A stretch of 64,000 nt of DNA, from contig NW_006921540.1 in assembly GCF_000340215.1 (NCBI RefSeq), positions 1,296,377 through 1,360,376 of the forward strand. The letters run 5' to 3'. The position numbers and the translations under genes were made by a program. Below the pieces are notes generated by a model. The model was not told where the DNA came from. It made no database searches and saw only the letters and a program-made list of their open reading frames with translations. Position 1 is the first letter of the stretch, and every line of letters starts with the position of its first letter. This DNA is from Pseudocercospora fijiensis CIRAD86. Taxonomy: Eukaryota > Ascomycota > Dothideomycetes > Mycosphaerellales > Mycosphaerellaceae. This document shows positions 34,085 through 48,012 of this stretch, one piece after another.

Positions 34085-34812
34085 CAGATCGAAATTTATA
34101 AAGGTAACGTATACTAGAGTATAGCAATAGAGGACTAACGTAACTAGTATAAGGGCAAGAATAGCAAAGATCCGGTAAGGCTAAAACAGAAGTACGGCGA
34201 CGATAGGGCAGATTAGAGCGACGATATAAAGCTATTAAAACGACGTAAGAAGCGAGATAAAGGCTTAACGACTTCTAGTAAAGAACGTTTAAATCGAAAG
34301 AAGGGCTTACTCGAAGCAAGGGAGCAAATCTTATATAACGAGACGCGTCGTAAACTATTCGCTATTACGTTAACTAGGGCTAGAGGATATAAGACGATGT
34401 TTCCTACTACCTAAACCCTAGTATAGGTAGACGAAACAATTAAGGAGGTATATAGTAAAAACTACGATCGATTACTAGCTTTACGTATAATAGTACTATA
34501 GCCGGGTAGCTATATACCGTCGAGAGACGTAGTCTAAGCAGTCGGTAGAGATCCTAATATAATAGCATCGAGACTAATATTAGAATAGTTATAAGAAGCT
34601 ATACAAAAGAAGCGAGGCTATATTAATACCTATATCCGATCGACCTTAATAAACTAAGTACCGATCGTAATAACCGATACTCTAAAAAGGATAGTATACG
34701 CTAAGAGGATGCTCGATTACTAAATCTTCGAGTGCTATAACGAGAAACTAGTAAGACTCTCTCTAAAATAGTATAGTTACTAGATAACAGCTAACGGTCG
34801 ATATATACTACG
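34085..34812 (+). pseudogene. Unrecognised reading frame interrupted by the gypsy element
   Basis: One frame is free of stops except TAG/TAA at likely Gln codons. It gives EAREQILYNETRRKLFAITL, YDRLLALRIIVLQPGSYIP, INTYIRSTLIN and LDYQIFECYNEKLVRLSLKQ. It reaches the left LTR at 34813. Removing the gypsy element and one CTACG lets it continue at 48013 (ATLVSLHTNV) with the frame kept. It is probably cargo of the 40.1-kb element. Family unknown. Confidence 0.45.
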
Positions 34813-35000
34813 TGCTAGGTACACGGTTACAGTACGAAGGTATCGTAACGGTTATACGGTGCAAAAGTTAATACATTCTCTAAGGTGCCGCGAGGCAAGC
34901 TATCTATATAATAGTCCTACTATTAGTAGCAATAGCGACCGCAGCGGTCGATAGTAACCGCTGCCTACTATCGTATATGTAATAGTATTATATCGTAACA
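34813..35000 (-). repeat. 3' LTR of gypsy element
   Basis: 188 bp, TG...CA ends, preceded by target duplication CTACG. Differs from the other LTR mainly by transitions. Confidence 0.92.
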
Positions 35001-35020
35001 GCCTCCCCCCCTATAAAAAA
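35001..35020 (-). other. Polypurine tract of gypsy element
   Basis: Minus strand reads TATAGGGGGGGAGGC directly before the 3' LTR. Confidence 0.75.
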
Positions 35021-38000
35021 GGTCGGCACTGTCTATAGTGTCCTAAAACAAAGGTCCTTAGCAGGCCGCACTATAGGAAGGTTTAAGGCAAAAGAGCGTA
35101 ATAGCGTCGCATAAAGGCTAAGCCTAAACAGTATACTAGAACGGTAATGCTAGGTATAGAATCGTATCTCTCTAGTAATAACTGCGTCGGTTTTATACTT
35201 ATTTATTACGACGGTTACGAAGGGCGTCGCGTAAGCTAGTCGGTATAGTCTAAACCGCCTTTAGCTGCGGCTAAGGCGCGACGGTCTTTATAGTCTTGTT
35301 ATCGGACAGCGAGGTATTAACTGCGTCCGCTATAGCAGTAGCGCGGTCTAACTAATCGATAGGGATATTAGGGAAGTCGGCACCTAGCAATAGTAGCGTA
35401 TCGGCGTCGCGTATAGCACCGTATAGCTTAAAGTAGTCGGCTATCTATACGTTAAGCTTCGCGATCTTATCCTTAGTAGCATTGCCTTATACGCCGCCGA
35501 GCAGCTTAAAAGCGTCCTCGTTAATTAGGTATAGTATAGGGATTGCCTATTGCGGCGCGACGCGTAAGAAATCGTAGTAAAGATAGGTTAGCGATAGCGT
35601 AAGCGACTCCTTTAAGACCGTAGCGGAAAGACGATACTACTAGGCTATCTAGCGCTTAGTTGCTTCGCGGATCTATACCTTAGCTAGTATCTGTTAAAGC
35701 TAGTATACCTCGGTTGCTACTAACTCAGACTAGCGTATATAGTAGAGAGCTTATAAGTTAAGCGTATATATACTAATTGCCGTCGTATTATATTAGTATT
35801 ATCTATAGGCGCCTATAGTGTTTTCCTATAGGGTAGGCAAAGGTAGTAAGCGTATCGGAAGCGATAGGAGCTTGTACTATAGCTACGTAACCGTATTGTT
35901 AGGCGGTAGTAGCTAAGCCGCAACTAGAGCCTTCGTAGGCGTAGAGAATAGGTTAGACGGTAGCGGCATCTTCGACGGTAGGCGAGGCGCTAAGAACGGG
36001 CTAGCGGTTAGCTTCTAGCGAGTATTTAACTTAGTCGATAGTAATACGCGCGAGGAGCTTAGCTAGATCGCCTTAGTTAGCGGGGCAACGGCCGGAGGTT
36101 GCGGCTTAGCCCGAGTCGCGAGCTTAGGAGGGAAGATTTTGCTAAAAAGGCGCGCGTTAGTAAGGTCGGTCTCGTCTAGCGAGTAGTCGGGTAACGGTAC
36201 TAGGAATACGCCTATAGGATCCTAAGTATAGTCGATGTTATACTACTAGTAATTCTTATTCGTTACTATCTTATTATACTTGAAAATAGTGTTGCCCTAT
36301 ATAATACGCTCCTAGACGCCTAAAGGATCGAAGACTAGATCGGTAGAAACTGTCTTCGGCAAATTATAGAACTATAGCGTTAGCGCGGGCTCTAATCTAT
36401 TAGGGATAGCGCCGTCCTTAAGCGTCTACATATAGGCAATAAAGGTAGATAAGGCGTATACTAGATCGATCTAAGTTAGCTAGTAGACTAGGCTAAAGTC
36501 TACTAGGCATTAACGGTTAAGGAGTAGCAGAGGTATGCCTTTGCTATTATTAGCGGCATAGGTACCGTTCTAGTAGCGACCGCTACCTATAAGCTAAGCG
36601 TACTATTCCGTACGCGACGTATTAGTAGCCTTCGTGTCCGTAAGCGCCTTATTAGTATAGAGGGCGGATATATAGCCCTCGCCGCGAAGCGTATAGGCGT
36701 TACGGACTGTAATATACCGCTAGGTGTAAGCGACGACGTCCTAGGTAATAGCTAGGCGACCTAGGTTGCGACGGTATAGATAGGGCAGACTACTAGAATT
36801 TAGGGACGACTCGTACTACTTATAGAGCTATATAGCCGACTAGGTACTAAGTTCTATACCGATTAGTAGTAGCTAAACTATATAGTCCTTAAGCTAGGAG
36901 TCTAGTAGAGGTAGGCGCACTATCGAGAGTCGTCCGGTAGCTACTATCTATAAGAATTAGACTTCGCCGTAGGTAGTTAGATCGATCTTATAATACTTCG
37001 TCGCTCCGACGTATTCGGTAATAGGTCGCTTGCCCGTCTTCTAGTATTCCTTACCGTAGTCGCGGTAGGATATATCCTTACTGTTCTCGCTACGCTTATA
37101 TAGGACCGGGTAACCGCCTACTACAACGCTATCGCGATATTCTTTTAGGACGAGGCGGTAGAACTACTCTTATACGAGGTCGACCGTCTATAGGAAGTAT
37201 AGGATAGCGCGTACTATAAGACCGACGGCTCTATTATAGATTAGAGACAGTACTAGCTAGAATCGTAAGTCGCCGGTATAGGTACTTAAGCTAAGGAAGT
37301 TCTCGCGTAAGCGGGTAATATTTACTAGGAGTTGGTACTACAACTTCGCATAGTAGAAAGTAATAGTTAGTAAAAAATTCGTATCGAGGTTAGCTAGGTT
37401 AGGAAGCTCCTTTAATTCGCCCGCCGTTATAAGCGCTACGTACTCGCTAAAGCGTATCGCGTAAATCTCCTACTACGTATTATAACCGTCCGAGTAGAGG
37501 TCGGTCCTAAAGATAGAGTATTTACGGGCGAGATCGTCGTTTACGATTCGGAAGGAGTACAGTTACGTAAAGAGTAGGTTTTTAAAATCGGTAACTAGCT
37601 TACCTATATACTAATACAATTCGCGTAGAATCTAGAAGCGCCGATCGCTAGCTATAAGGTATAGATAATATAGGTAATACTAAAGCCTTACTAAATAGTG
37701 TTCGACTATTCGCTTATATAGGCGTAGGCGAAAAAGATTAAGTAGCCGACCGTTAGCGTCCTTAGCGTACGCGTTACGTACGAGCTTCGCGGCCTAGATA
37801 AAGCGTACGTCTCTATTCTTATTACGCTCTATAGGATTAGCGGCGATTAGCGTATCGACTTTCTTATTATAGTCCTCGTACTTTTCGTACTACCGGATTA
37901 TAGCTTGTTCGGGCGTCTCGTTAGCGCGAAGGAGACGCTTATTAATTAAAGTCTAGCGCGCGCGCTAGCCTCGAAGCCGCTACCGCTCGAACTTAAGTTC

Positions 38001-40899
38001 TTTAGGGGATAGGACCGGAGGTTCCTTAAAAACCGACTCGATCGGAGTAGCTAGAAGCTTAGGAGGAGCTAGTACGGGCACTTATAGCGAGCCGTTACTC
38101 GGCGCCTACGTTAGGGAGGCGGGTACCTATAGTAGCGGTAAATTAGGAAGTGCGCGCGCTAGCGGAGATAGTAATTCTAGTAAAGCCGGTCGATTTGCGG
38201 GTATTATTAACGGTAGTGCCGATTCTAAAGCCGAAGGCGTATTAAGAGGCTACGCGCTAATAGGATTAATCGGGCCGCTTTCCGTACCGTTAACCGGGCT
38301 ACTAGACGCGTAGATAGCGGCGTCTCGGTAAAGGGTAAAGAAGCCCGGTACGATATCCTATAGCTTCTCGGTCTCTAGAATCTCGACCTATAACGCTTTG
38401 CCCTTCTAAACAAACTCCTATTTACCTAAATAGTATAGCGGAGGGTCGTCCTTATCGATAAAGTAGTCGGCTATAGCCTTATAGAGCGCTCGGCCCGTCT
38501 GTCGGCCCTCGCCTAGTAACGCCTTCGCTAGCTCCGTTAACTATTTCTTCTTCGTAGTAAGCGCCGTAACCGCCTATATAAACGACTTCTTATCGAAAAC
38601 GTAATCTAGATTAACCGCCGCGATAACCGCCGGTGCGCAATATTTTAGAAAGGAAAACCGTCTAATATTAGAGAGCGGATAGTCTAGATTTAAAAGCACT
38701 ATCGATAGGCTAGTAATAGTCTAACGCTATATAGTACTAAACTCGCTACCCGGCGTCCTCTACGATTGCGGGCGAGCTATCCCCTCGAGTAATTCTAAAT
38801 CGGATTCGTCTATATTATTAGCCGGGGGCAACGGTACTAAGCTCGCTATTAGCGTATCGTTAATGCGACTACGGCCTAAGAATAATAGTACGTATCGCTA
38901 TAACAGTTGTCGACCGGAGTCCGTTAATACGTAGTATAGTTCTATATCTAATCCGTCCTCGGTAAACATTAGGAAAGGCCGTATATGTCTATTCTTAGTA
39001 GCGTAGCTTAATACCGCCTAAACCTCGCCGGTGCTTAAACTGCCGTTAATAGAAATAAGCGATAGCGCCTTACGAAAGGTCTATCGAAGATTGCCTTCCG
39101 CTATAGCGAGAATCGTAAAGCTCTCTAGCGTCTACGCTAGATTAGTACCGTATTCCTCTAGACGCGTTTGTTACGGGTTAAGCGTAGCGTTATCTATCTC
39201 TCTACGATACTCGCTAATCTAATCCGCTATTACGTCTTCTCTTCCTACCGAATCCTTTACTAGGCCCTCTAAATTCTCTAGCTTAGGCGTAGCCGTACGT
39301 TCCTCGACCGTAGTATTAAGCGTTATATCCTTCTCGTTCGTTATATGCTTAAGCTTAGACGCGAGCGTAGGAACCTCGATTAAAGGGTCTAAGGCTATAT
39401 CCTCTCTACTCGTTACGTCCTTAGGCTCCGGCGTAGCTATACGATTCTCGACCGTTTCGTCTAATACTATATCTTCTTTGTCTATTATATTATCTGCCTC
39501 CGGCGCGGCCGTACGGCTTTCGACCGTAGTGTCTAATACTATAACCTCCTTGTCCGTTATATTATCTAGCTTAGGCGCGGCCGTATAATTCTCGACCGTA
39601 GTATCTAATACTATATCCTTATTGCTTACCCTACTCTCTAGCTTAGGCGTAGGCGTCAAGCTAGTAATAAACAAGGACTGTCCGGCCGATCCTAGACCGT
39701 CTAATAGTAGCGGTTCCCCGCGAGGAGCGTTAACCTTACTGTTCCCTATCGCGGTATCCTAGGGTTCTCGATCCTCGCTTCTATAATATTCCTTAGCTAT
39801 CGCTCCTTAGAGGAGGTCGAACGTATCGGCCTTACGGTATAGGCGAGACGCGCGCTATAAATCCGCCTCGAATAATATAACGTTTAGGCGCTTATATCGC
39901 GATTAGTGCTATAGAAATTTTTGCTAAAAAGCTGCTACTTTACGTTCTCCGCGACGGACGCGGTTATCGCGCTCGAGGGCCGTTTCTATTTGTCGTCGGT
40001 AATTAATAGAAAGCTCTCTTATCGTAGGATACTAGAAAGATCGATACTAAATAAGGGATAGCCCGCGTCTACGTATAACGGTTGCCTAAGTAACGTAGTT
40101 ATAATAACGATATAAGGGTACGCCTAGGCGGATTACGACTCTAAAGGAGGAGTCGCGCCGCGGAGCTATATCGATTTACGACGAACCGCGAGGGATTGTC
40201 CGGCCTCGCCTTTATCGGCGGAGCTAGCAACCTCTAAAAAAGGCTAGCGCGCTCTCGTCCGCTTTACTACCCTACGGAGGGTACGGGATAGCGGGGCCTC
40301 CTCGAGAGGGTAGGCGTTATCGTAGATTTTACGCAGATCGTCTACGCCTATTAAGTCGTCGATATTACACTACATATTATAGGCGCTCCTATACCCCTTC
40401 TACTTTACTAGGTATTAGAGAACAGGCTAGCCTCTCCGGACGACGGTCCTTCGCCCTAGAAAGCGCTCGATTTCGTAAGAATCGCCCTCGTTACTAGAAC
40501 TTAGACCGTCCTTAGCTACAACGGGCAGAGGCTTGCAATTAATAGTTCTCTTAAAAGGATCTAGGTCCTTAGGAGCTTTTTCTAACTACGAAACCGATAT
40601 TACCGGACAGATACGCATTAATAGTAGTAACTCGAGACGGTAGGCTAGCTATCCGACCTTCTCGAGAACCGTAAAAGGCTCTTTAAAACAGTAGCTAAAC
40701 TTATACGACTAACCGGGCACTTCGTAACTACGGTATAGGCGAAGTATAATACAGTTACCTAGCTTAAGGAATAGGGGCTTATACTTGCTATTATACTGTT
40801 CTTTTATTTTTACGTTCGACTAAGTAATCGCGTCCTAGACTTCCTTCTAGATACAACTACGCGCTACTGCCCTATTATATAGATAGTCGTATAGTATAT
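35021..40899 (-). pseudogene. Long extra coding-like region downstream of gypsy integrase
   Basis: About 5.8 kb, far more than the usual tail after integrase. Minus-strand frames show coherent stretches: YRLVLKEYRDSVVVGGYPVL and YRDYGKEY near 37030-37150, and NGTYAANNSKGIPLLLNR near 36500-36570. Between 39219 and 39674 the frame is fully open and made of 24-residue repeats. I recognise no domain. It could be an added ORF of the retrotransposon or another insertion whose borders I cannot see. Confidence 0.4.
39290..39650 (-). repeat. 72-bp tandem repeats encoding 24-residue units
   Basis: Five imperfect units with consensus near IVLDTTVE-[NS]-x-TAAPxxDNITDKE. The landmark ACCG recurs at 39307, 39451, 39523 and 39595, spaced by multiples of 72. 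The encoded protein is acidic and lacks Gln and Trp, which explains why RIP left it open. Confidence 0.85.
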
Positions 40900-43800
40900 C
40901 GAGCGAGTCGAGATTCGTCCTTACGCCTATAGCAACCTCGTTCGGCGACTAACCGGTAGTCGTATTACGGGAGTTATTAAGCGTAGCCTATAGCTATAGG
41001 ATAAACGTCGTCTAATTCTCGCTAGGATAATCCGCTAACTAGTAACGAATTGCCGTCTCGACCGTTTAGTTAGTTCGCTCGGATTAACTATCGGTTTAAG
41101 GGTAGTAGGCCGTAGACGTAGCTAGCTTCGTACGTAGGCGCGAGAAAACGCCCTTAAAGAAGTCGCTTAGCTAGCGAGGATTACGATTAGCGATAAGCAC
41201 TACCGGTATACTTGTGTCTGTTAAGCAAAGCCTATCGATTAGAGCGATGCCCTAGTCGTAGGCCTTCTAGTCCTCTTTGCCTAGGACGACTGCTACCCGC
41301 TTAGACGTCTTATAAGTAATCGTATATAGTATATTAAATCTATCGGTCGTAACCGGCAAGGCGGTTACGAGATCTGTCGTTATAGTATAGTATAGGCCCT
41401 CTATATTCTAGATCGGGTAAAGTTCGCTATAAGGAGCGTATTAGAGGGTACGCAAAAGGAGACACTAGTAATAATAATCTAAATAAAGGCGAAGGTAGCG
41501 AGCGAGTCGATATATAAAGAAGGAAGCTTAAATACGGTCGAAGACGCGCTAAAAGCCTTAGTAGCAACGGTTATCGTAAGCCTACTCGAAGATCTCGCCT
41601 ATTAAGGCCCGAGGGATATAGAGTCGCTCGCGCCCTAAAGATTAGTTATAGAAATACAAGAGGCCGTCCCTTTCGAAGAATCGAATACCTAGCGGACTAT
41701 TAAACTTATTACCTACGAATAGGTCCGGATTTTTGCTACCCTTATACCGAACTAGCGTTTTCGTTACCGAAGGTATATTAGCTCTCTCTAAATAGAGACG
41801 CTCTAAAGCATTCCGCGCCTACCCTTATCGAACTAGTCGTAAAACCCTAGACTAATGTTCGTCGTTATCGTACACTCGGTTTAACTAACGTCGGAAATCC
41901 GGATCTAGCTCTACTAATATCGTATAGAAGTAGGCTACTTCCTCTAGATCGGCCGAAGAGGGCGTAACGTCGGTATAGTAAGAGAGCGGGTCTAAGTTCT
42001 CCTCGTCCGGCGTTAACTTAGGCGACTCTATATCCCCTAGAAGTCGACTAAGGGCGTCTAGAACTAGGTATATTCGCCCTAGACGGTAAACTATATCGAC
42101 TCGATATTAGGAAAGGAATATCGATACCCTTACTAATTTTAGGTTCTACTTACCTATATCGGTAGTCGTAGTTATCGATACCGAGTTAGTAAGACCGACC
42201 GCGGTATAGTAGTCTATAAAGATAGTCGTCGGCCTCGATAAAGCATATATTAAATAGCCTACCTTCTTTACTATCTATACGATTCCCGAGTATTCGAGCT
42301 CTATCGGCTAATATCGTACCTCCGCCTAAGTTAGGCCTCGGCTTAAGAACAGAATAGGCTAAACCTTATAGTAAGGAAATAACTGCGCCTTTCCCTTAGA
42401 TAGAATAGGGTCTAGGTCCCTATCGATATAGTAGAGCACCGCGCTATAGCTAAACTCTTTAGAGGAATCTATATTAGTATATAAGCGACGGTTAGGGTCG
42501 AAATAGTATAGGAAGGAGGGCTCGTAGAATATCGACTATAATAAGCGAAACGCTTTTACTAGCTCGTCGCGGTACTAATCGTTCTTACCTAGCGTCGTAA
42601 CGGCGACGTACTAGCGACGACTATTGCCGGTAACTAGCGCCCCTTTTAATAAGCGCGTCTTCTCCGCCTATAAAGGCGCCGCTATCTACGCGTAGTATAG
42701 GATATATTGCCGTAACCAATTAGTTAGACCGAGATAATACTCTAACTTCTATACGTTTTCTAGGAACTAAAGTAAGATAATCGCCGCGATTTTCTCCTTA
42801 CTTGTAGCTAGACCGAGGCCGCTAACGTGCTAACCTAAAAGGGTCGCAGAGGGGAAGCCTAAGAAAGTCTTCTTCGGACTAATGCTAATCCTTACGGCGT
42901 CTAATCTCTAGAAAACCGCTTCTAGATAATCGAGATACTTAGGCAATGTCTGCGAAAACACTACGATATCGTCGATATAAGCTCGCGTAAAGCTACGATA
43001 GTCGCGAAGGATCTAATCTAGCTTCTGCTATACGAATTAGACACTATTCGAATATCCTATAATAGCGACCTTATACTGTTCCTAGCTACGATAAGTATTA
43101 ATCGTTAATTTGTAACGATCCTCCGGCTTTACGCCCTATTAGTAGAAGAAGGTTAGACAGTCTATAGTGCTAATATACTAGCACCCTACTAACTATGCAA
43201 AGAGATCCGCCTAGAGCGGTATCTAATAGCTATCGGGGATCCTTACCTTATTTAAGGCGCGTATATCGACTACCGCCCGCGGCTTATTAATTATACCGCC
43301 TTTACCGTTAGTAACCCGCTTCTAAACTACGAACACTAGGAAGCCGAAGGGGGTAGGCTCGGTCGTGTATTGCATTTTCCCTTAGCGGTATAAGTCGTTA
43401 TATATCTTGTCTACTACCTTACGGTCCCTCTTGCCTAGGTTAATTATATAGGAAGGCGGCAATAGATCTAAGTAGTTCGGTACTATAGGGATAGGCATAT
43501 AATCGTGCTTAGGAATATCGACTACCGTTTAGCGATTCGTAAAAAGCTCTAGGTACCGCTCGACCGCTATAGCGATTTAGTCTACCTAGTTATCGTTACC
43601 GCAGATCGTTACGCCTAACGCGTACTAGTGTTCCTACTATATATTTAGCATATCCCGCGTAGCCGTAAAAGCGTTAGGACTTAATCCCGCTAGTCCGTAG
43701 TCGGCTACGTCGATGTAGTAGGCCCTAGTAATAGTCCTATTACTTAACGAACTAAGTAGCTATCCGGCTCGAATCGTTACTAGAGTCGTCGCATCGTTAC

Positions 43801-44499
43801 GAATATATATATAAGAAAAATTAGCGTCTACGACCTAATTATACGCCGTTACTAAAGGCGGAGCTTGTAGCGACAATCCCTATATATTGCTAGTTAGCTA
43901 GACTAAGAAACCGGCGTTAAGAATGAAATCCCGGCCCTTAGGGAGGTTACCGCCGTACTTAACTAGCGCGAGGGCGACCGTACGCGGCGCTAATATTACG
44001 TCCTCCGCTAGCCTTACGGGGCGCTAAACCGACTTCCCTTTCTTACGCTTAACGGCTACTTTAAAGCGGGCGTTATCCTAACTAGCTATAGTAACCGTCT
44101 ATACGGGAATATCGATCTTTATTCCCTCTAGAGCAATCGTATCTATACCGACTAGGATTTTTGCTTTTAGTTTAGGAACTAGGTAAACCTTACGAGTTAT
44201 TCGTACTAGGGAGACTATACCGTCCGTCTTCGCTACTAGGATAAACATATCTAATACGACGTATTCCCCGGAGCGATGCGCGCTAGTAATACCGCCGATT
44301 TCGATCGGTTCGCGTAGCTTACGTATCTCTACGTCCGGGCGATAGCTTAAAACGAAGTCTTTTTCTGCAATAGTAAGCGTATAGCCGGTATCTAGGCAGA
44401 CCTATATAGATATACCGGATAGTAATAACCGAAGAGGGAAAGTTATATATTACTAATTCCGGAATACGTAACCTTACTAAGCTAACGGAGGCGCCTTCG
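40900..44499 (-). pseudogene. gypsy Pol (protease, RT, RNase H, integrase)
   Basis: Protease: CLDTGYTLTIA, with Asp-Thr-Gly at 44384-44392. Reverse transcriptase: GKGGIINKPRAVVDIRALNK and RIPDSY near 43230-43330, then the catalytic YIDDIVV at 42962-42979. RNase H: RRLYTNIDSS near 42450-42490. Integrase: TTDLVTALP near 41360, then LIANRNP and LSDFFKGVFSRLRTKLATST and TAYYPQTD (41090-41195), the conserved end of the catalytic core. Asn for Asp and stops for Gln/Trp fit RIP. The family is certain; the element is inactive. Confidence 0.9.
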
Positions 44500-47400
44500 A
44501 CTAAATTACTTCCGGGTTTGCTAATACGCGTTCGATAATAGTAGAAGGCGTCGTCGCCCCTATATACTCCTTACGAACATACTAGTATAGAAGGTTGCCT
44601 AACTTAAATCGCCGCCTATAGACCTTATAAGCGTACTTCGTAGAGGCAAATAGTTAGATCGCCGCTAGTAGGGACGCTTTAGCCTATAGCACCGAGTTTA
44701 ACGCTAATAGCGAGCGATCGCCTACGCCTATAAAGTAAGCTTCTAAGCCCGGATTAGAGTCGTATAGGTCGGTAAAGTAGTCGGCGTCTTCTCCGGCGTT
44801 ACTTAAATAGCTATAATTATCCGCGTCGGTTCTTCTATTATCCTTCTAACTATCCTCCCGATAGCCGTCGTCGGCTTAGTTAGCATTATTTATAGTATCG
44901 CCTGCCCTCTTACTATTATTAGCAAAGTTAGCCTACTTACGAGCTCGATCGTTGCGCTTTCTATCCTATTAATTAAATAGACGCGAATCGACTCGCTTTA
45001 GGTCTTTTAGGAGGAAGGTAGGGCTACTACCCTTCGACGGTCCTTTACTATTTCCTACCGGCGGTAGGCGATTCTACTAAGGGGCGTTAGGTAGGCGATT
45101 CTGCTAATAGGCGTTAGTAAGGCGTAGTAGGTTCGGTCGGTCGATATCGCGGTTCTAGTAGTTAGGGGACGCTCTTACTAGAGCGAAGCTCGCTAGGGTA
45201 TAAGAGGCGTTCCCTTCGTATCGGTTCTACTAGGCAGCCTTACTAGCGCGGCTATTATTCCTAGTCGTAGCGTCTAGGCGACGATTAGACGAGGACGAAA
45301 GTATATGCTCCTAGATTAATACCTACTTCTTATAGTACGTAACCTACTTATCGACCTTTATATAACGATTTAGCTCGTCTATATTTAATTAGAGGCGCGG
45401 ATCTATTCGACGATAAGCTTCTAAGAGCTAGTTCGATTTCCGTATACCGGTATCCTTAGCGAGTCGTACTGTCTTAATAATAAAGTCCGTTACTAAACTC
45501 CTTAAAGCGATATCCTACTAGTCGTAGCGTTACTTATCGAGGAGATCTATCGCCTTTATCGGAGGGACCTTCTATTTCTTACTAAGACAACGTTCCTAGC
45601 GCTTTAGACCGTATCCGCCGTAGAGCTTTACTCGGTTGCGGCTAGAAAGGTAACTATAATACTAACTAAGCGCTACCCCTCGAAAGCAAAGGGAGAGGTT
45701 AAGACGAACTGTCTCTCGCCCTACGATATAAGTATAATCCTTAGCCGCTTCGATAAAAGCATATACCGAACGGTATATTATCTTATTCCCGACTAAAGCG
45801 TAGTCTCCCTCGCCGTAATCCGTAACGCTAAGTAGAGGATCGAAGAATCTAAGATACGCTAGATCGAACTATAGCTACTAGGGGCGGGCGTAGTGCCCCT
45901 AGATATAACTCGCTTTAGAAACTAGCGATTCCGCGACGTAGTCCCGATAATACTAATAGTGTCTGCGACGGCGGGCGTATCTATAATAACTAGTATCTAA
46001 GGAGCTATCGTTATCCGACGAGGATTAATCGGAGTCGTCCGAATCCTTACTATCTAATAAGGATCTATCCTTACTCGGATTATCCCTATACCGACGGTGC
46101 TTCCGGCGTTGCTTCTTACCTTTCCGTAGCAGACCCTATAAGTCTAATAGCGGAAAGGGCAAAGGCTAACCCTACGTCGGCTTACGAGAGGAAATACCTA
46201 GATCGAAGTTACTAGGTAGTAGTAATAGGGGATCGTTAGGAGGATTACTAGGTAGATTGCTAGGAGGATTACTAGGCGGATTGCTAGGCGGATCGCCTAG
46301 CGCAAACCCGCCCCGACGTAAGCGGCTATGCCTACGGGCATTTATATATACGTCTACCCTCTACTAGTAATCGTATTAACCTAGGTTCGGCTAGGGCGGA
46401 CTTAGCTTACGCGTAGCCGATAGCGGTAAAATCGCCTATTCTATTAGAAAGTCTAATACGACTTCGTTAAGATAGACTCCTCTCCGTCTAGCTAATTCGC
46501 GAAGATAATTACGACGCTAACGGTTTTATTATATAGCGATATTCGCCCTATCGATCTCCTTAGTTATCTACGAGGTATCTACCGGAGTACGATATTAGAA
46601 ACGACTACGCGGCTCGTTAGCCTACGGGTTAGCGAGGCCGTCGCTTATTAGAGGCAATTAGCCGCGACCGATATCCTAGAACGGCGACGTCGATAGATCG
46701 GAAGGCCCGGTTAACGGTTCCTTAGGGGAAGTCTTAGATAGAGGCCCCCTTAGCTTCTAAGGATTCTCGTCCGCCGGGTATCGTAGCTAAAGTAGCCTCC
46801 GTAAGAAAACCGATTTAAGCGAGCTATTAGGCGAACCGGGACGCTATTCCGGCGGCACGGTTGTTTCTACTATAGTAATAGGCGAAACCGTAGGCCGCGG
46901 TAGAACTTAAGCCGGTCGGGCCGGTAGGCGCTGCTCTACTATAGGTAGTAGATAGATATCTAGATAGGATTAACGGTAATAGCGTAAATCGCGCACCGTT
47001 AGGAGCGCGGCTTTAAGCTCCTTAACCGATTTAGTTAGAATTCCTTTATCTACTACCTACTACCCTAGGAAGTTATAACCGTTAAGGGCGTTTAAGTAGA
47101 GTTCCTCGATTTTAGCCTATAGAGGCGGCGGATTTCCTACGAGCGGGTAATAGTATAGAACGTATAAGGTAAGCAAGTCGATTCGGCTATACTTTGCCCT
47201 AAGCTAGGTCGCGAAGTTCTCGCTATAATCGACGTAGTTCTAAATATAGGAACAGATACGTAGGATATAGGGCTCTATATCTAGCAATCCGAGATTATAG
47301 TACTAGAGCAGCGGTTAAACCGCTAGCTTAGCTAATTTCGAGGCTTCTACCGGAGTTAGAAGCGAGTCCGAAGGAGCTATAGTAAGCGGGTAAACTATTA

Positions 47401-47700
47401 GTAAGAGGGTAGAGGCGAGATAGTCTCTAGATAGAGGATAATAACGAAGAACCGACTAAAGGCGGAGGAGCGTAGCTTATCGGGGTAGGTCCTCCTAGGG
47501 AAAGCGGCTACCCCTAGACCTAGGTATAGTAGGCAATTGCTACTAAAGGCAGAAACTACTACTACTGTCTCCTCGGGGTACTAATAGGATCGCCGATAAG
47601 GCGCTCGCGCGTCGGTAGGATATAGTACGGAAGGGTAGTAAATCGAATAGGTACCGTCGTAACGGGTAGGAGTTAAATCCTAGTAATCGGCGAAAGATCG
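44500..47700 (-). pseudogene. gypsy Gag region
   Basis: The region between the 5' LTR and the protease has a degraded frame with basic and Asn/Asp-rich stretches, for example near 44880-44960. No zinc knuckle could be confirmed. The Gag call rests on position in the element rather than on motifs. Confidence 0.55.
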
Positions 47701-47819
47701 GCAGGACCCGTAGCTAATCGCGTCGATTCTCGTCGTAGTTGTAACAACCGGGGTCGATTCGGGTAGAGGACTAGCAGTTAGTATAGAAGCTAACTAAGTG
47801 TTAAGCGAAGCTACTAAGT

Positions 47820-48007
47820 TGCTAGGCATACGGTTATAGTACGAAGGTATCGTAACAGTTATACGGTACAAAAGTTAACACATTCTCTAAGGTACTACGA
47901 GGTAAGCTATCTATATAATAGTCCTACTATTAGTAGCAATAGCGACCGTAGCGGTCGATAGTAACCGCTGCCTGCTATCGTATATATAATAGTGTTATAT
48001 CGCAACA
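47820..48007 (-). repeat. 5' LTR of gypsy element
   Basis: 188 bp, TG...CA ends, followed by target duplication CTACG. No clear tRNA primer site is visible next to it at 47775-47819, possibly because of RIP. Confidence 0.92.
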
Positions 48008-48012
48008 CTACG

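Larger units (their letters stand above)
34813..48007 (-). mobile_element. 13.2-kb gypsy LTR retrotransposon, RIP-degraded
   Basis: Two 188-bp direct LTRs (34813-35000, 47820-48007) begin TGCTAGG and end AACA, flanked by the 5-bp duplication CTACG (34808-34812, 48008-48012). On the minus strand the order is Gag, protease, reverse transcriptase, RNase H, integrase, which is the gypsy (Ty3) order. A polypurine tract lies inside the left LTR, confirming orientation. More than 5 kb lies between integrase and the 3' LTR, much longer than in a standard gypsy element. All coding regions contain RIP-type stops. Confidence 0.93.
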
